Origin: Sulfurovum sp.
GTDB lineage: Bacteria > Campylobacterota > Campylobacteria > Campylobacterales > Sulfurovaceae
Assembly: GCA_003978375.1 (NCBI GenBank)
Contig: QNZW01000217.1
Span: 1-5,281 of the forward strand
Reading direction: 5' to 3'
Length of the DNA stretch: 5,281 bases
The notes beneath the pieces are model-generated. The model had not been told where the DNA came from and searched no databases. It worked only from the letters and a program-made list of their open reading frames with translations. This document shows positions 1 through 5,269 of the stretch, in pieces. A program made the position numbers and the translations under genes. Position 1 is the first letter of the stretch, and every line of letters starts with the position of its first letter.

Positions 1-454
1 ACTTATTGTGATGTTTGCAAACATCAAGATATCACTGATGATACTTTTCTCTATTCCTCTTACCATCATAGGAGCATCATGGACGATGCTTGCTATAGGC
101 TACCATGTCTCTATGCCTGCGATGATGGGCTTTATGCTTCTCTCTGGAGTCATTGTAAACAATGCTATTTTACTGATACACTTTGCCATAGAACAGATAC
201 AAGCAGGTAAAAACAAACGTGAAGCGATGCTAGAAGCTATCAAGATTCGTACACGCCCTGTACTCATGACAGCCTTTGCAGTCTCAGCAGGTATGCTACC
301 TGTTGCACAAGGTGCTGCTATAGGTCTAGAAAGACTTGCTCCTCTTGGTGCCGTGGCAATTGGTGGTCTAGTAGTAGGGACATTTATGACGTTAGTGTTT
401 ATTCCTATTGTTTTTATTTGGACGGTTAAAGAAGAAAAAATATTGGAGATGTAA
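1..454 (+). CDS. RND-superfamily efflux transporter permease, C-terminal fragment
   Basis: This is the last 150 residues of a proton-driven inner-membrane exporter; family members run to about 1,000-1,050 residues, so some 85% lies left of the window. Base 1 is the end of a split codon and the frame reads from base 2. Four hydrophobic segments match TM9-TM12 of the AcrB fold: SLMILFSIPLTIIGASW, MGFMLLSGVIVNNAILLIHF, RPVLMTAFAVSAGMLPVAQG and GLVVGTFMTLVFIPIVFIW. The (V)NNAILL and RPVLMTA motifs are family hallmarks. At the position of the AcrB proton-relay Lys940 (AKNAIL) this protein has Asn, as in many non-AcrB RND subgroups. The substrate cannot be read from this end. HAE1-like or another multidrug/organic-type RND looks more likely than the CusA/CzcA metal type. 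It ends directly against the next gene, which implies an operon with membrane-fusion and outer-membrane partners upstream. Confidence 0.93.
   Translation, partial: LIVMFANIKISLMILFSIPLTIIGASWTMLAIGYHVSMPAMMGFMLLSGVIVNNAILLIHFAIEQIQAGKNKREAMLEAIKIRTRPVLMTAFAVSAGMLPVAQGAAIGLERLAPLGAVAIGGLVVGTFMTLVFIPIVFIWTVKEEKILEM
445..448 (+). promoter_or_regulatory. Ribosome-binding site of the ytfJ-like gene inside the RND gene
   Basis: GGAG lies 6 bases before the ATG at 455 and within the last codons of the exporter. It supports this start and translational coupling of the two genes. Confidence 0.7.
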
Positions 455-970
455 ATGAAAAAAATGATGATAGTTTGGATAGGTATCGTGGCAATGATAC
501 AAGCTGTAAATATAGGAGACACACTCCCTCAGGTCACATTGAAAAAAGAGAATGGGGGTATACGTAATGATAAGCCTTGGCACTCAGCAGATTTAAAAGG
601 GAAAGTACATCTTTTACTCTATATGGATCCAGATAAAAGAAAAGAGACTCAAGTATTGCTTAATGCTCTTAATAAATTAGAAGTAGATAGTAAGGCGTAT
701 TCTACGGTCGCCATTGTAAATCTCGCAGCGACATGGATGCCAGATGCTATATTGGAGGGTCTGTTGAGTAAAAAACAAAAAGAGCTTAAAAACACTTCTT
801 TTGTATTTGATAAGAAGAAATACTTAGTTAAAAAATGGAAGATGAAAGATGATGCTTCTAATATTTTGATTATAGATAAGAACTCAAAAATTTTATATCA
901 GAAAGTAGGCAAAATATCTTCAGAAGAAGTAGCTCAAATAATTAAAATGGTGCGAATAGAAGTAATATAA
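455..970 (+). CDS. YtfJ-family secreted protein, thioredoxin-like fold without cysteines
   Basis: A 171-residue protein with a short signal peptide (residues 1-17, MKKMMIVWIGIVAMIQA, cleavage probably after A17), so the mature form should be periplasmic. It resembles E. coli YtfJ / Haemophilus HI0045 (Pfam YtfJ_HI0045): N-terminal GDTLP, then W-HSADLKGKV, a central STVAIVN strand, SFVFDKKKYLVKKW, ILIIDKNSKILYQKVG and a final S-EEVAQIIKMV helix. The layout is redoxin-like, but the protein has no cysteine at all, so thiol redox chemistry is excluded. The family's biochemical role is not established. The ATG follows the RND stop with no gap, and GGAG at 445-448 inside the RND gene is the ribosome-binding site, which fixes the start and suggests translational coupling. 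A role linked to the exporter is inference from position only. Confidence 0.85.
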   Translation: MKKMMIVWIGIVAMIQAVNIGDTLPQVTLKKENGGIRNDKPWHSADLKGKVHLLLYMDPDKRKETQVLLNALNKLEVDSKAYSTVAIVNLAATWMPDAILEGLLSKKQKELKNTSFVFDKKKYLVKKWKMKDDASNILIIDKNSKILYQKVGKISSEEVAQIIKMVRIEVI

Positions 971-988
971 ATTTTGATGCAAATACCT

Positions 989-1008
989 ATTCTGAATATT
1001 CTCAGAAT
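989..1008 (+). repeat. Perfect 7-bp inverted repeat after the ytfJ-like gene
   Basis: ATTCTGA (989-995) pairs with TCAGAAT (1002-1008) around a 6-base loop, 18 bases after the stop codon. No T-run follows, so it is not a standard intrinsic terminator. It could be a mRNA 3'-end stabilising hairpin or a protein site; the central GAATATTC is itself palindromic. Confidence 0.4.
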
Positions 1009-1052
1009 GAAAAGGGCAAAGATGCTTAAAGGTAAAGGGAAAAAATAAAGAC

Positions 1053-1071
1053 TGAGAAACATCTCATTTTT
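1053..1071 (+). terminator. Weak intrinsic terminator candidate for the RND-ytfJ operon
   Basis: TGAGA (1053-1057) and TCTCA (1062-1066) form a 5-bp stem with an AACA loop, followed at once by five T (1067-1071). The stem is short with two G-C pairs, so termination would be inefficient. It is nonetheless the only hairpin-plus-T-run in the gap. Confidence 0.35.
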
Positions 1072-1077
1072 CTCTCA

Positions 1078-1083
1078 TATAAT
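1078..1083 (+). promoter_or_regulatory. TATAAT -10 candidate upstream of tonB
   Basis: A perfect TATAAT preceded by a T-rich stretch (1067-1076), as is common in Campylobacterota sigma-70 promoters that lack a -35 box. A start near 1090 would give a leader of about 130 bases before tonB, including the TTAACA elements and the stem-loop. CATAAT at 1149-1154 is an alternative -10 that would give a shorter leader. Confidence 0.35.
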
Positions 1084-1111
1084 TTAGATATAGTTTCAGT
1101 AGCAAGTTGTG

Positions 1112-1139
1112 TGTTAAAAAAATTAATACTAATTTAACA
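1112..1139. promoter_or_regulatory. Inverted TGTTAA / TTAACA pair upstream of tonB
   Basis: TGTTAA (1112-1117) and TTAACA (1134-1139) are exact reverse complements separated by 16 bases. The same hexamer recurs as a direct repeat before the receptor gene, so this may be an operator for a shared regulator. No regulator is identified. Confidence 0.35.
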
Positions 1140-1154
1140 TTTTTAAGTCATAAT

Positions 1155-1179
1155 ACCTTGTTCATCGAAAAGACAAGGT
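1155..1179 (+). other. Stem-loop in the probable tonB leader
   Basis: ACCTTGT (1155-1161) pairs perfectly with ACAAGGT (1173-1179) over an 11-base loop. No T-run follows, so it is not a terminator. It lies 44 bases before the GTG start and may be a leader structure or an operator. Confidence 0.4.
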
Positions 1180-1211
1180 TATTTGCTCAGCTTTTAAATA
1201 AACCAAAATAT

Positions 1212-1217
1212 AAGAGG
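1212..1217 (+). promoter_or_regulatory. Ribosome-binding site that sets the tonB GTG start
   Basis: AAGAGG lies 5 bases before GTG at 1223. An in-frame TAA at 1211-1213 rules out a longer protein, and no in-frame ATG precedes the membrane anchor, so GTG is the best start. Confidence 0.7.
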
Positions 1218-1222
1218 CTCTA

Positions 1223-1993
1223 GTGCTAGCTCATCGTTTTCTTATCTCTTTTATAAGTACGATTTGTATTTACCTAATACTAGGCTTTTTTTTCTTTCAT
1301 TTTTCTACATTTATTGTAGATAGTGAGATAAAACCTCAAGAAAAAATCATCTCTTTTTCACTTTCAAGCTATGAGCCTGAAATCATACCTCCTGTAGAAG
1401 AGACAAAGAAAAAAGAAGAGCCTATAGAACCTGAGGTAGTTACTAAACAAGAAAAAATAAAACCTATTATTAAAAAGAGAATATCCCCTAATCCAGTGGT
1501 AAAAAAACCTATCTCGAAGCCTCTAGTCAAAAAAATAGTTAGACCTAAAAAAAAGAGCGTCATTAAAAAAAAGAAAACGCTTAAAAAAAAGAAAAAAGTT
1601 AAAAGAAACCAAACAAAGCATAGGGGCGATAAACATAAAAAGAAGAGAGTACAAACAAAAGTAAAAAGAGTAGCTAAATCTAAAAAAACAGTTTTAGTGC
1701 AAAAAGTAAACCATGTAAAGAAAAATCAATTTTTAAATCAAATTAGAGGAAAAATAAATAGAAATAAAACCTATCCACGTATTGCTCAAAGACGAAGGAT
1801 GCAAGGTACAGTAAATGTAAGATTTACCATTTTGTCCAATGGACAAGTAAGCAATATCTTCCTAAGGGGTAAAAAAGTTTTTTACTCTTCGGCACGTAAT
1901 GCCGTGAAAAAAGCTTTTCCTATCAATGTAAAACATGTACCCTTTTCCTTACCAACCACTGTGAATCTTACATTGCATTATCAACTAAGATAG
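1223..1993 (+). CDS. tonB: TonB-family energy-transducing protein with lysine-rich spacer
   Basis: TonB transmits the proton-motive force, via ExbB-ExbD, from the inner membrane to outer-membrane receptors. This 256-residue protein has the classic layout: an N-terminal membrane anchor (about residues 6-32), a Pro/Glu segment (51-72), a very Lys/Arg-rich spacer (74-168) and a C-terminal TonB domain (about 172-256). The domain shows the diagnostic YPRIAQRRRMQGTVNVRF (184-201) followed by SNGQVSNIFL and a final beta strand. The E. coli TonB Ser-x-x-x-His anchor motif is not evident; the anchor has S9/S12 and a late H26. Start is GTG, supported by AAGAGG upstream. The receptor gene begins 64 bases after its stop, so it probably serves that receptor. 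ExbB and ExbD are not in this window. The spacer carries an 18-base-period poly-A repeat. Confidence 0.92.
   Translation: MLAHRFLISFISTICIYLILGFFFFHFSTFIVDSEIKPQEKIISFSLSSYEPEIIPPVEETKKKEEPIEPEVVTKQEKIKPIIKKRISPNPVVKKPISKPLVKKIVRPKKKSVIKKKKTLKKKKKVKRNQTKHRGDKHKKKRVQTKVKRVAKSKKTVLVQKVNHVKKNQFLNQIRGKINRNKTYPRIAQRRRMQGTVNVRFTILSNGQVSNIFLRGKKVFYSSARNAVKKAFPINVKHVPFSLPTTVNLTLHYQLR
1545..1598 (+). repeat. Three 18-base poly-A units encoding a lysine hexapeptide repeat in tonB
   Basis: Runs of eight A begin at 1547, 1565 and 1583, exactly 18 bases apart, each preceded by T and followed by G. They encode KKKSVI, KKKKTL and KKKKKV (residues 109-126). Two further A7 runs lie at 1501-1507 and 1529-1535. 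Frame and period are kept, so this is an in-frame coding repeat. Confidence 0.8.
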
Positions 1994-1995
1994 AT

Positions 1996-2013
1996 TTAAC
2001 ACATAATTAACAC
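1996..2013 (+). promoter_or_regulatory. TTAACAC direct repeat with 11-base period upstream of the receptor gene
   Basis: TTAACAC occurs at 1996-2002 and again at 2007-2013, separated by ATAA. An 11-base period places both copies on one helix face, as in binding sites of OmpR/PhoB-family response regulators. The repeat is centred about 40 bases upstream of the start expected from the -10 candidate at 2033-2038, which suits an activator replacing the -35 box. The regulator is unknown. Confidence 0.45.
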
Positions 2014-2032
2014 TATGATGTAATCATTATTT

Positions 2033-2038
2033 TATAGT
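2033..2038 (+). promoter_or_regulatory. Candidate -10 box of the receptor gene
   Basis: TATAGT matches TATAAT at five of six positions and follows an AT-rich stretch. No -35 box lies at normal spacing (TTAACA at 2007-2012 would leave 20 bases). The leader would be only about 13 bases, just enough for the AAGAGG at 2047-2052, so co-transcription from tonB is also possible. Confidence 0.35.
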
Positions 2039-2057
2039 TACAATAAAAGAGGAAATA

Positions 2058-4085
2058 ATGATACGAAAAGGTATGGTTTTAGTATGGGTGGGTACATCAT
2101 GGATGTGTGCCACATCCATAGACTTAGGTACTATTGATGTAGAAGCAAAAGCAGACACGCAAATCATTAAAGATGTGAATGGGGTTGATATTAAATCAGC
2201 AGATTTAGGAGAAGCACTTTTTAAGCAGTCGCCTTCTGTCTCTTTGATACGAAGATCAGCAGTAGCCAATGATATTCGTATCAGAGGACAAAAAAAGGAC
2301 AATATTAATGTGACAATAGATGGTGCCAAAGTATACGGTGCCTGTCCTAATAGAATGGATCCTCCTATTTCACACATACTTACAAATAATGTCGATTTTA
2401 TTGAAATCAATGAAGGCCCTTATAACGTAGAAGATTTTGGTGTACTCTCAGCAGACATTAAAGTGCATACGTTGAAACCCAAAGAAAAGTTTGAAGGAGA
2501 ACTTAACGCAGATGTAGGAAATTTTGCTTACCAAAAAGGTGCATTTTCTTTGCGTGGTGGAACTCAAAAAGTAAGGCTTTTACTCTCTGGTTCAATAGAA
2601 ACTGCAAATCAATATAAAGATGGCAATGGTGATGATTTTGTAGGACAAATTGGACGTGAAATTGTAGCAGGTGCAGTACCTAAAGCCACACAGTATCAAT
2701 CACAATACCAAAACAAAGATGCTTACACCAAAAAAACACTTATGGCAAAAATGTTTTGGGATATTACAAAAAATCAACGTTTAAAACTCTCTTATACTGC
2801 CAACAGAAGTGACAATGTGCTTTATCCCTCTTCAAAAATGGATGCACTGTATGATAATTCTGATATATATAATTTAGAATACATAGTTAACAACTTAGGA
2901 AGATATTCTAAAGAATTAAATGTTCAAGTGTATGAATCAGATGTAGCACATCCTATGTCTACAAAGTACCGTAAAATGGGAGCTATTACTTATGTGACGC
3001 ATTCTCTTAGCACTAAAATGCAAGGGGCAAAAGTTAAAAATAATTTTGATGTTAAAAATCATACTATTGCCACAGGCGTAGATTATAGTTTGAGAAATTG
3101 GGATGGTGGGTATTTTAAAAATGATGTACCTTTCCCTACTACAAGATTTCATAGTATTTGGGATGTTGATACCAAAAACATTGCTTTTTTCTTGAAAGAT
3201 AAAATCTCTTTAAACAAAATAGACATTGATTTAGGATTACGTTATGACAGTACAGAAATTACTTCAGCCAATCCTACACAAGCATCTAATGATTATGATG
3301 CATTAAGCGCCTATATATTTGGAACCTATCTTGCCGATGAAAATACTAAATATTTTGCAGGTTTTGGTAAATCTTCACGTGTACCAGATGGGAAAGAACT
3401 GTATTGGATAGGGAGTATGGGTAATGCAGTAGGTACGCCTAATCTAGAACAAACAACGAATTATGAGTTTGATATGGGTGTGGAAAAACAATTTGAGGAT
3501 GCAAGTCTTAAAGCAAAACTATTTTATTCAAAATTAGAGAACTATATTGCTTACAATGCGAGTGATGTAAATGATAATGGCACTGCATTCCATGCCTATG
3601 AAAATGTAAATGCAAAACTCTATGGTTTTGAACTCTCAGGAACATACATCGTAACTGAGTCACTTTATTTTGACTATGGTGTAGCCTATCAAAGAGGGAA
3701 AAAAGATACGCCACTTGAAGGTCAAATAGGCACAAACATGCCTGATATTGCACCACTGAAAGCAAATGTTGCCTTGAACTATGATTATGATGAGAGCCTA
3801 AATCTTAGAGCAGAAGTAGTAGCAGCAAGTGCATGGAATGACTTTGATGCAGAAAATGGTGAACAAAAATTAGATGCCTATGGAGTACTCAATTTAAAAG
3901 GCATTAAACAGTTTGGGAAAAATTTTGAATTGACAGTGGGTGTAGACAATCTATTTGATAAAACGTATGCAGTATCAAATACGTATAAAGATTTAGTATT
4001 GCTTCCTACTGTTGGTAATAATGAAGTGATGTTACTCAATGAACCAGGACGTTATGTGTATACAAATCTTAAATATATGTTTTAA
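2058..4085 (+). CDS. TonB-dependent outer-membrane receptor, probable copper receptor (OprC/NosA-like)
   Basis: A 675-residue TonB-gated porin. It has a signal peptide (about 1-20, ending CATS), a TonB box (GTIDVEA, 24-30), a plug domain (about 33-140, with IRIRGQ and INVTIDG) and a 22-strand-type barrel (about 145-675) that contains RVPDGKELYW (441-450) and VGVDNLFDKTY, and ends in aromatic F675. The plug holds GACPNRMDPP, giving Cys96-x-x-x-Met100, and a barrel region holds His298-Pro-Met300. Pseudomonas OprC binds copper through a CxxxM plus HxM set, and NosA is its relative. Hence copper uptake is the likely role, possibly supplying cuproenzymes such as N2O reductase; the latter is inference. 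Length is slightly below OprC (about 720). ATG at 2058 follows AAGAGG by 5 bases. The preceding tonB supports the pairing. Other metal complexes as ligand remain possible. Confidence 0.93.
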   Translation: MIRKGMVLVWVGTSWMCATSIDLGTIDVEAKADTQIIKDVNGVDIKSADLGEALFKQSPSVSLIRRSAVANDIRIRGQKKDNINVTIDGAKVYGACPNRMDPPISHILTNNVDFIEINEGPYNVEDFGVLSADIKVHTLKPKEKFEGELNADVGNFAYQKGAFSLRGGTQKVRLLLSGSIETANQYKDGNGDDFVGQIGREIVAGAVPKATQYQSQYQNKDAYTKKTLMAKMFWDITKNQRLKLSYTANRSDNVLYPSSKMDALYDNSDIYNLEYIVNNLGRYSKELNVQVYESDVAHPMSTKYRKMGAITYVTHSLSTKMQGAKVKNNFDVKNHTIATGVDYSLRNWDGGYFKNDVPFPTTRFHSIWDVDTKNIAFFLKDKISLNKIDIDLGLRYDSTEITSANPTQASNDYDALSAYIFGTYLADENTKYFAGFGKSSRVPDGKELYWIGSMGNAVGTPNLEQTTNYEFDMGVEKQFEDASLKAKLFYSKLENYIAYNASDVNDNGTAFHAYENVNAKLYGFELSGTYIVTESLYFDYGVAYQRGKKDTPLEGQIGTNMPDIAPLKANVALNYDYDESLNLRAEVVAASAWNDFDAENGEQKLDAYGVLNLKGIKQFGKNFELTVGVDNLFDKTYAVSNTYKDLVLLPTVGNNEVMLLNEPGRYVYTNLKYMF

Positions 4086-4088
4086 CAC

Positions 4089-4102
4089 AAACATTATTGT
4101 TT
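4089..4102 (+). terminator. Weak AT-rich hairpin after the receptor gene
   Basis: AAACA (4089-4093) pairs with TGTTT (4098-4102) around TTAT, just after the stop codon. It has one G-C pair and only a scattered T-run, so it is at best a weak terminator or mRNA end structure. Confidence 0.2.
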
Positions 4103-4129
4103 ATTTGGATTAACAGCAAGAATATTTAT

Positions 4130-4165
4130 AAAACTTAAAGTAGTTTTGCTGCATAATAATAGCAA
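4130..4165 (+). other. Overlapping hairpins and -10-like sequence upstream of the lipoprotein gene
   Basis: AAAACT (4130-4135) pairs with AGTTTT (4142-4147). The overlapping TTGCT (4146-4150) pairs with AGCAA (4161-4165), and also with an earlier AGCAA at 4115-4119. CATAAT at 4152-4157, following a T-rich TTTTGCTG, is the best -10 candidate and would give a leader of about 25 bases. The string TAGTTTTGCT (4141-4150) recurs at 5142-5151. Confidence 0.35.
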
Positions 4166-4188
4166 TATAGAGCATAAAAGGGAAAAAT

Positions 4189-5061
4189 ATGAAAAAAATA
4201 GTGATAACATCAATAGCAATGCTGATAATAATAGGTTGTGGTAATAGCAAAAATAAAGAATTTAGAGTTACAGATGATGGGAATGGTACAAAAAGTCCAC
4301 GTATAGCTAAAGTTTTAGTTACAAACTATGAATCTGTTGACGAGATTGACAAAACGAGTATTGTATATCACTACAATCAAGAAAATCTACTTATTGAAAA
4401 AGAAAATTTAGAAGAACCAGTAAAAACAACAACATATTCTTATAATAATATGAAACAAATTTCAAAAATTAGATGGAGAGATGACTTATTTATTGGAGCA
4501 AAGAGTATTTTTTTATACGGAAAAACACTTTACCAAAAAACAAAATTGCCTATTGTGAGTTCAAATATATATACTTTTACGTTTCATGGACGTAGTAAAA
4601 CAGTACGAATAGAGTATGAATATGAATATAATAGTGAAGATGAAGCAACCAAACTAATCTCTTCTCAAAATATTCTTACAGGAACTGATATGCCTAGTAG
4701 GAATCAAGAAGAAATAGGTACAGCTATTTTGTCTAAAAAATATATTTATGATACGAATGGAAGTATAATTGAAACAATAGAGAACGAGAATGAAAGTATA
4801 AAGTATACCTATAATGCATTAGGAAAATTAAGCAGTAAAGAAAACAATTATAGAAGAGTAGAATACACCTACGATACTCAAGGACTTCTTGTCTTGGCTA
4901 AAGAATATGAAATTCAAGAATCAGAAGATAAAAAATTATTAAAAACAAAAAAATATATTTATGAAAATAAACCATACTACTCAAACCCATCACCAGATGA
5001 TTTAGATCAAGGTCAATATATTTTTTCAGGAATCCCTGTCAATATTAATCAAAATTTGTAA
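4189..5061 (+). CDS. Lipoprotein with RHS/YD-like repeats, function unknown
   Basis: A 290-residue protein with a lipoprotein signal: MKK, a hydrophobic stretch, and lipobox IIGC with Cys17 as the lipidated residue; G18-N19 follow, so there is no Asp+2 inner-membrane retention signal. The body has loosely repeated Y-x-Y-(D/N)-x-x-G-x-(L/I) units typical of RHS/YD beta-repeat proteins. They lie at about 57-72, 81-95, 141-160, 183-199, 203-219 and 223-240, with a truncated KKYIYEN at 254-260; the three at 183-240 are clearest. It is far shorter than toxin-type RHS proteins and has no toxin domain or core-closing motif, so a small surface or periplasmic beta-wrapped lipoprotein is likelier. AAGGGA ends 5 bases before the ATG (GGG at 4180-4182). 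It lies 103 bases after the receptor gene on the same strand; a functional link is inference. Confidence 0.85.
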   Translation: MKKIVITSIAMLIIIGCGNSKNKEFRVTDDGNGTKSPRIAKVLVTNYESVDEIDKTSIVYHYNQENLLIEKENLEEPVKTTTYSYNNMKQISKIRWRDDLFIGAKSIFLYGKTLYQKTKLPIVSSNIYTFTFHGRSKTVRIEYEYEYNSEDEATKLISSQNILTGTDMPSRNQEEIGTAILSKKYIYDTNGSIIETIENENESIKYTYNALGKLSSKENNYRRVEYTYDTQGLLVLAKEYEIQESEDKKLLKTKKYIYENKPYYSNPSPDDLDQGQYIFSGIPVNINQNL

Positions 5062-5074
5062 ATATTTTGTTTTT
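5050..5074 (+). terminator. Weak terminator-like hairpin spanning the lipoprotein stop codon
   Basis: CAAAAT (5050-5055) pairs with ATTTTG (5064-5069) over an 8-base loop that contains the TAA stop, followed by five T (5070-5074). With one G-C pair the stem is very weak, but the order of stem then T-run fits an intrinsic terminator. Confidence 0.3.
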
Positions 5075-5124
5075 AAGATTGATTAAAAGAAAAATAGGAC
5101 TTATGTAGTATTTAGATAGTGAAT

Positions 5125-5165
5125 AAACTATTCTATAAAAATAGTTTTGCTAAACTCCACAGTTT
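5125..5165 (+). other. Alternating AAACT / AGTTT elements forming mutually exclusive hairpins
   Basis: AAACTATT (5125-5132) pairs with AATAGTTT (5140-5147), an 8-bp stem. AGTTT (5143-5147) can instead pair with AAACT (5152-5156) over TGCT, and that AAACT can pair with AGTTT (5161-5165) over CCAC. The three stems compete. The region lies between the lipoprotein stop and the downstream promoter; it could be a 3' UTR structure. AT-rich stems are weak. Confidence 0.4.
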
Positions 5166-5239
5166 CTACACTAAAATCTGATTTATTGGGATACAAACAA
5201 GTATTTCAAAAGAAATTATAAGCTTTATTATCATTTTTT

Positions 5240-5248
5240 TGTTATACT
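5240..5248 (+). promoter_or_regulatory. Extended -10 promoter for the gene beyond the right edge
   Basis: TG-T-TATACT is an extended -10 element (TGnTATAnT) directly downstream of a T7 run (5234-5240), the typical Campylobacterota sigma-70 layout. Transcription would start near 5255 and give a leader of about 26 bases. ATTATCA at 5227-5233 resembles half of a Fur box, but its partner half is poor. Confidence 0.6.
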
Positions 5249-5269
5249 TGTGCGTATTTTAACAAACTT

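Larger units (their letters stand above)
971..1222. other. 252-base intergenic region between the ytfJ-like gene and tonB
   Basis: No convincing gene is present on either strand. The region holds two short perfect inverted repeats (989-1008 and 1053-1066), a TATAAT at 1078-1083, an inverted pair of TGTTAA/TTAACA elements (1112-1117 and 1134-1139), a CATAAT at 1149-1154 and a stem-loop at 1155-1179. It most likely separates the exporter operon from the tonB-receptor unit and carries the tonB promoter. Confidence 0.7.

Noticed and set aside
151..162. Palindrome ATTGT-AA-ACAAT within the RND gene.
   Set aside because: It lies in conserved coding sequence (VNNA motif) and is explained by the codons.
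100..522. Minus-strand open frames (for example 100-522, 2027-2410, 3508-3765).
   Set aside because: They lie opposite clearly recognised genes, have no ribosome-binding sites and encode no recognisable protein features.
977..1048. A 23-codon ORF (begins MQIPILNILRMK) just after the ytfJ-like stop and in the same frame.
   Set aside because: No ribosome-binding site precedes it and it has no recognisable similarity. It is simply the continuation of the frame after the stop; a read-through extension is possible but unsupported.
2018..2032. Possible Fur box upstream of the receptor (core AATCATT).
   Set aside because: By eye it matches only about 9 of 14 defined positions of TGATAATNATTATCA, which is expected often in AT-rich DNA.
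2097..2117. Cys17 in the receptor signal peptide as a lipobox.
   Set aside because: The residues before it (T-S-W-M) do not fit a lipobox; it looks like an ordinary signal peptide end.
4136..4157. Sigma-54 promoter suggested by TTTTGCT.
   Set aside because: There is no GG at the required -24 spacing, either here or at the second copy near 5150.
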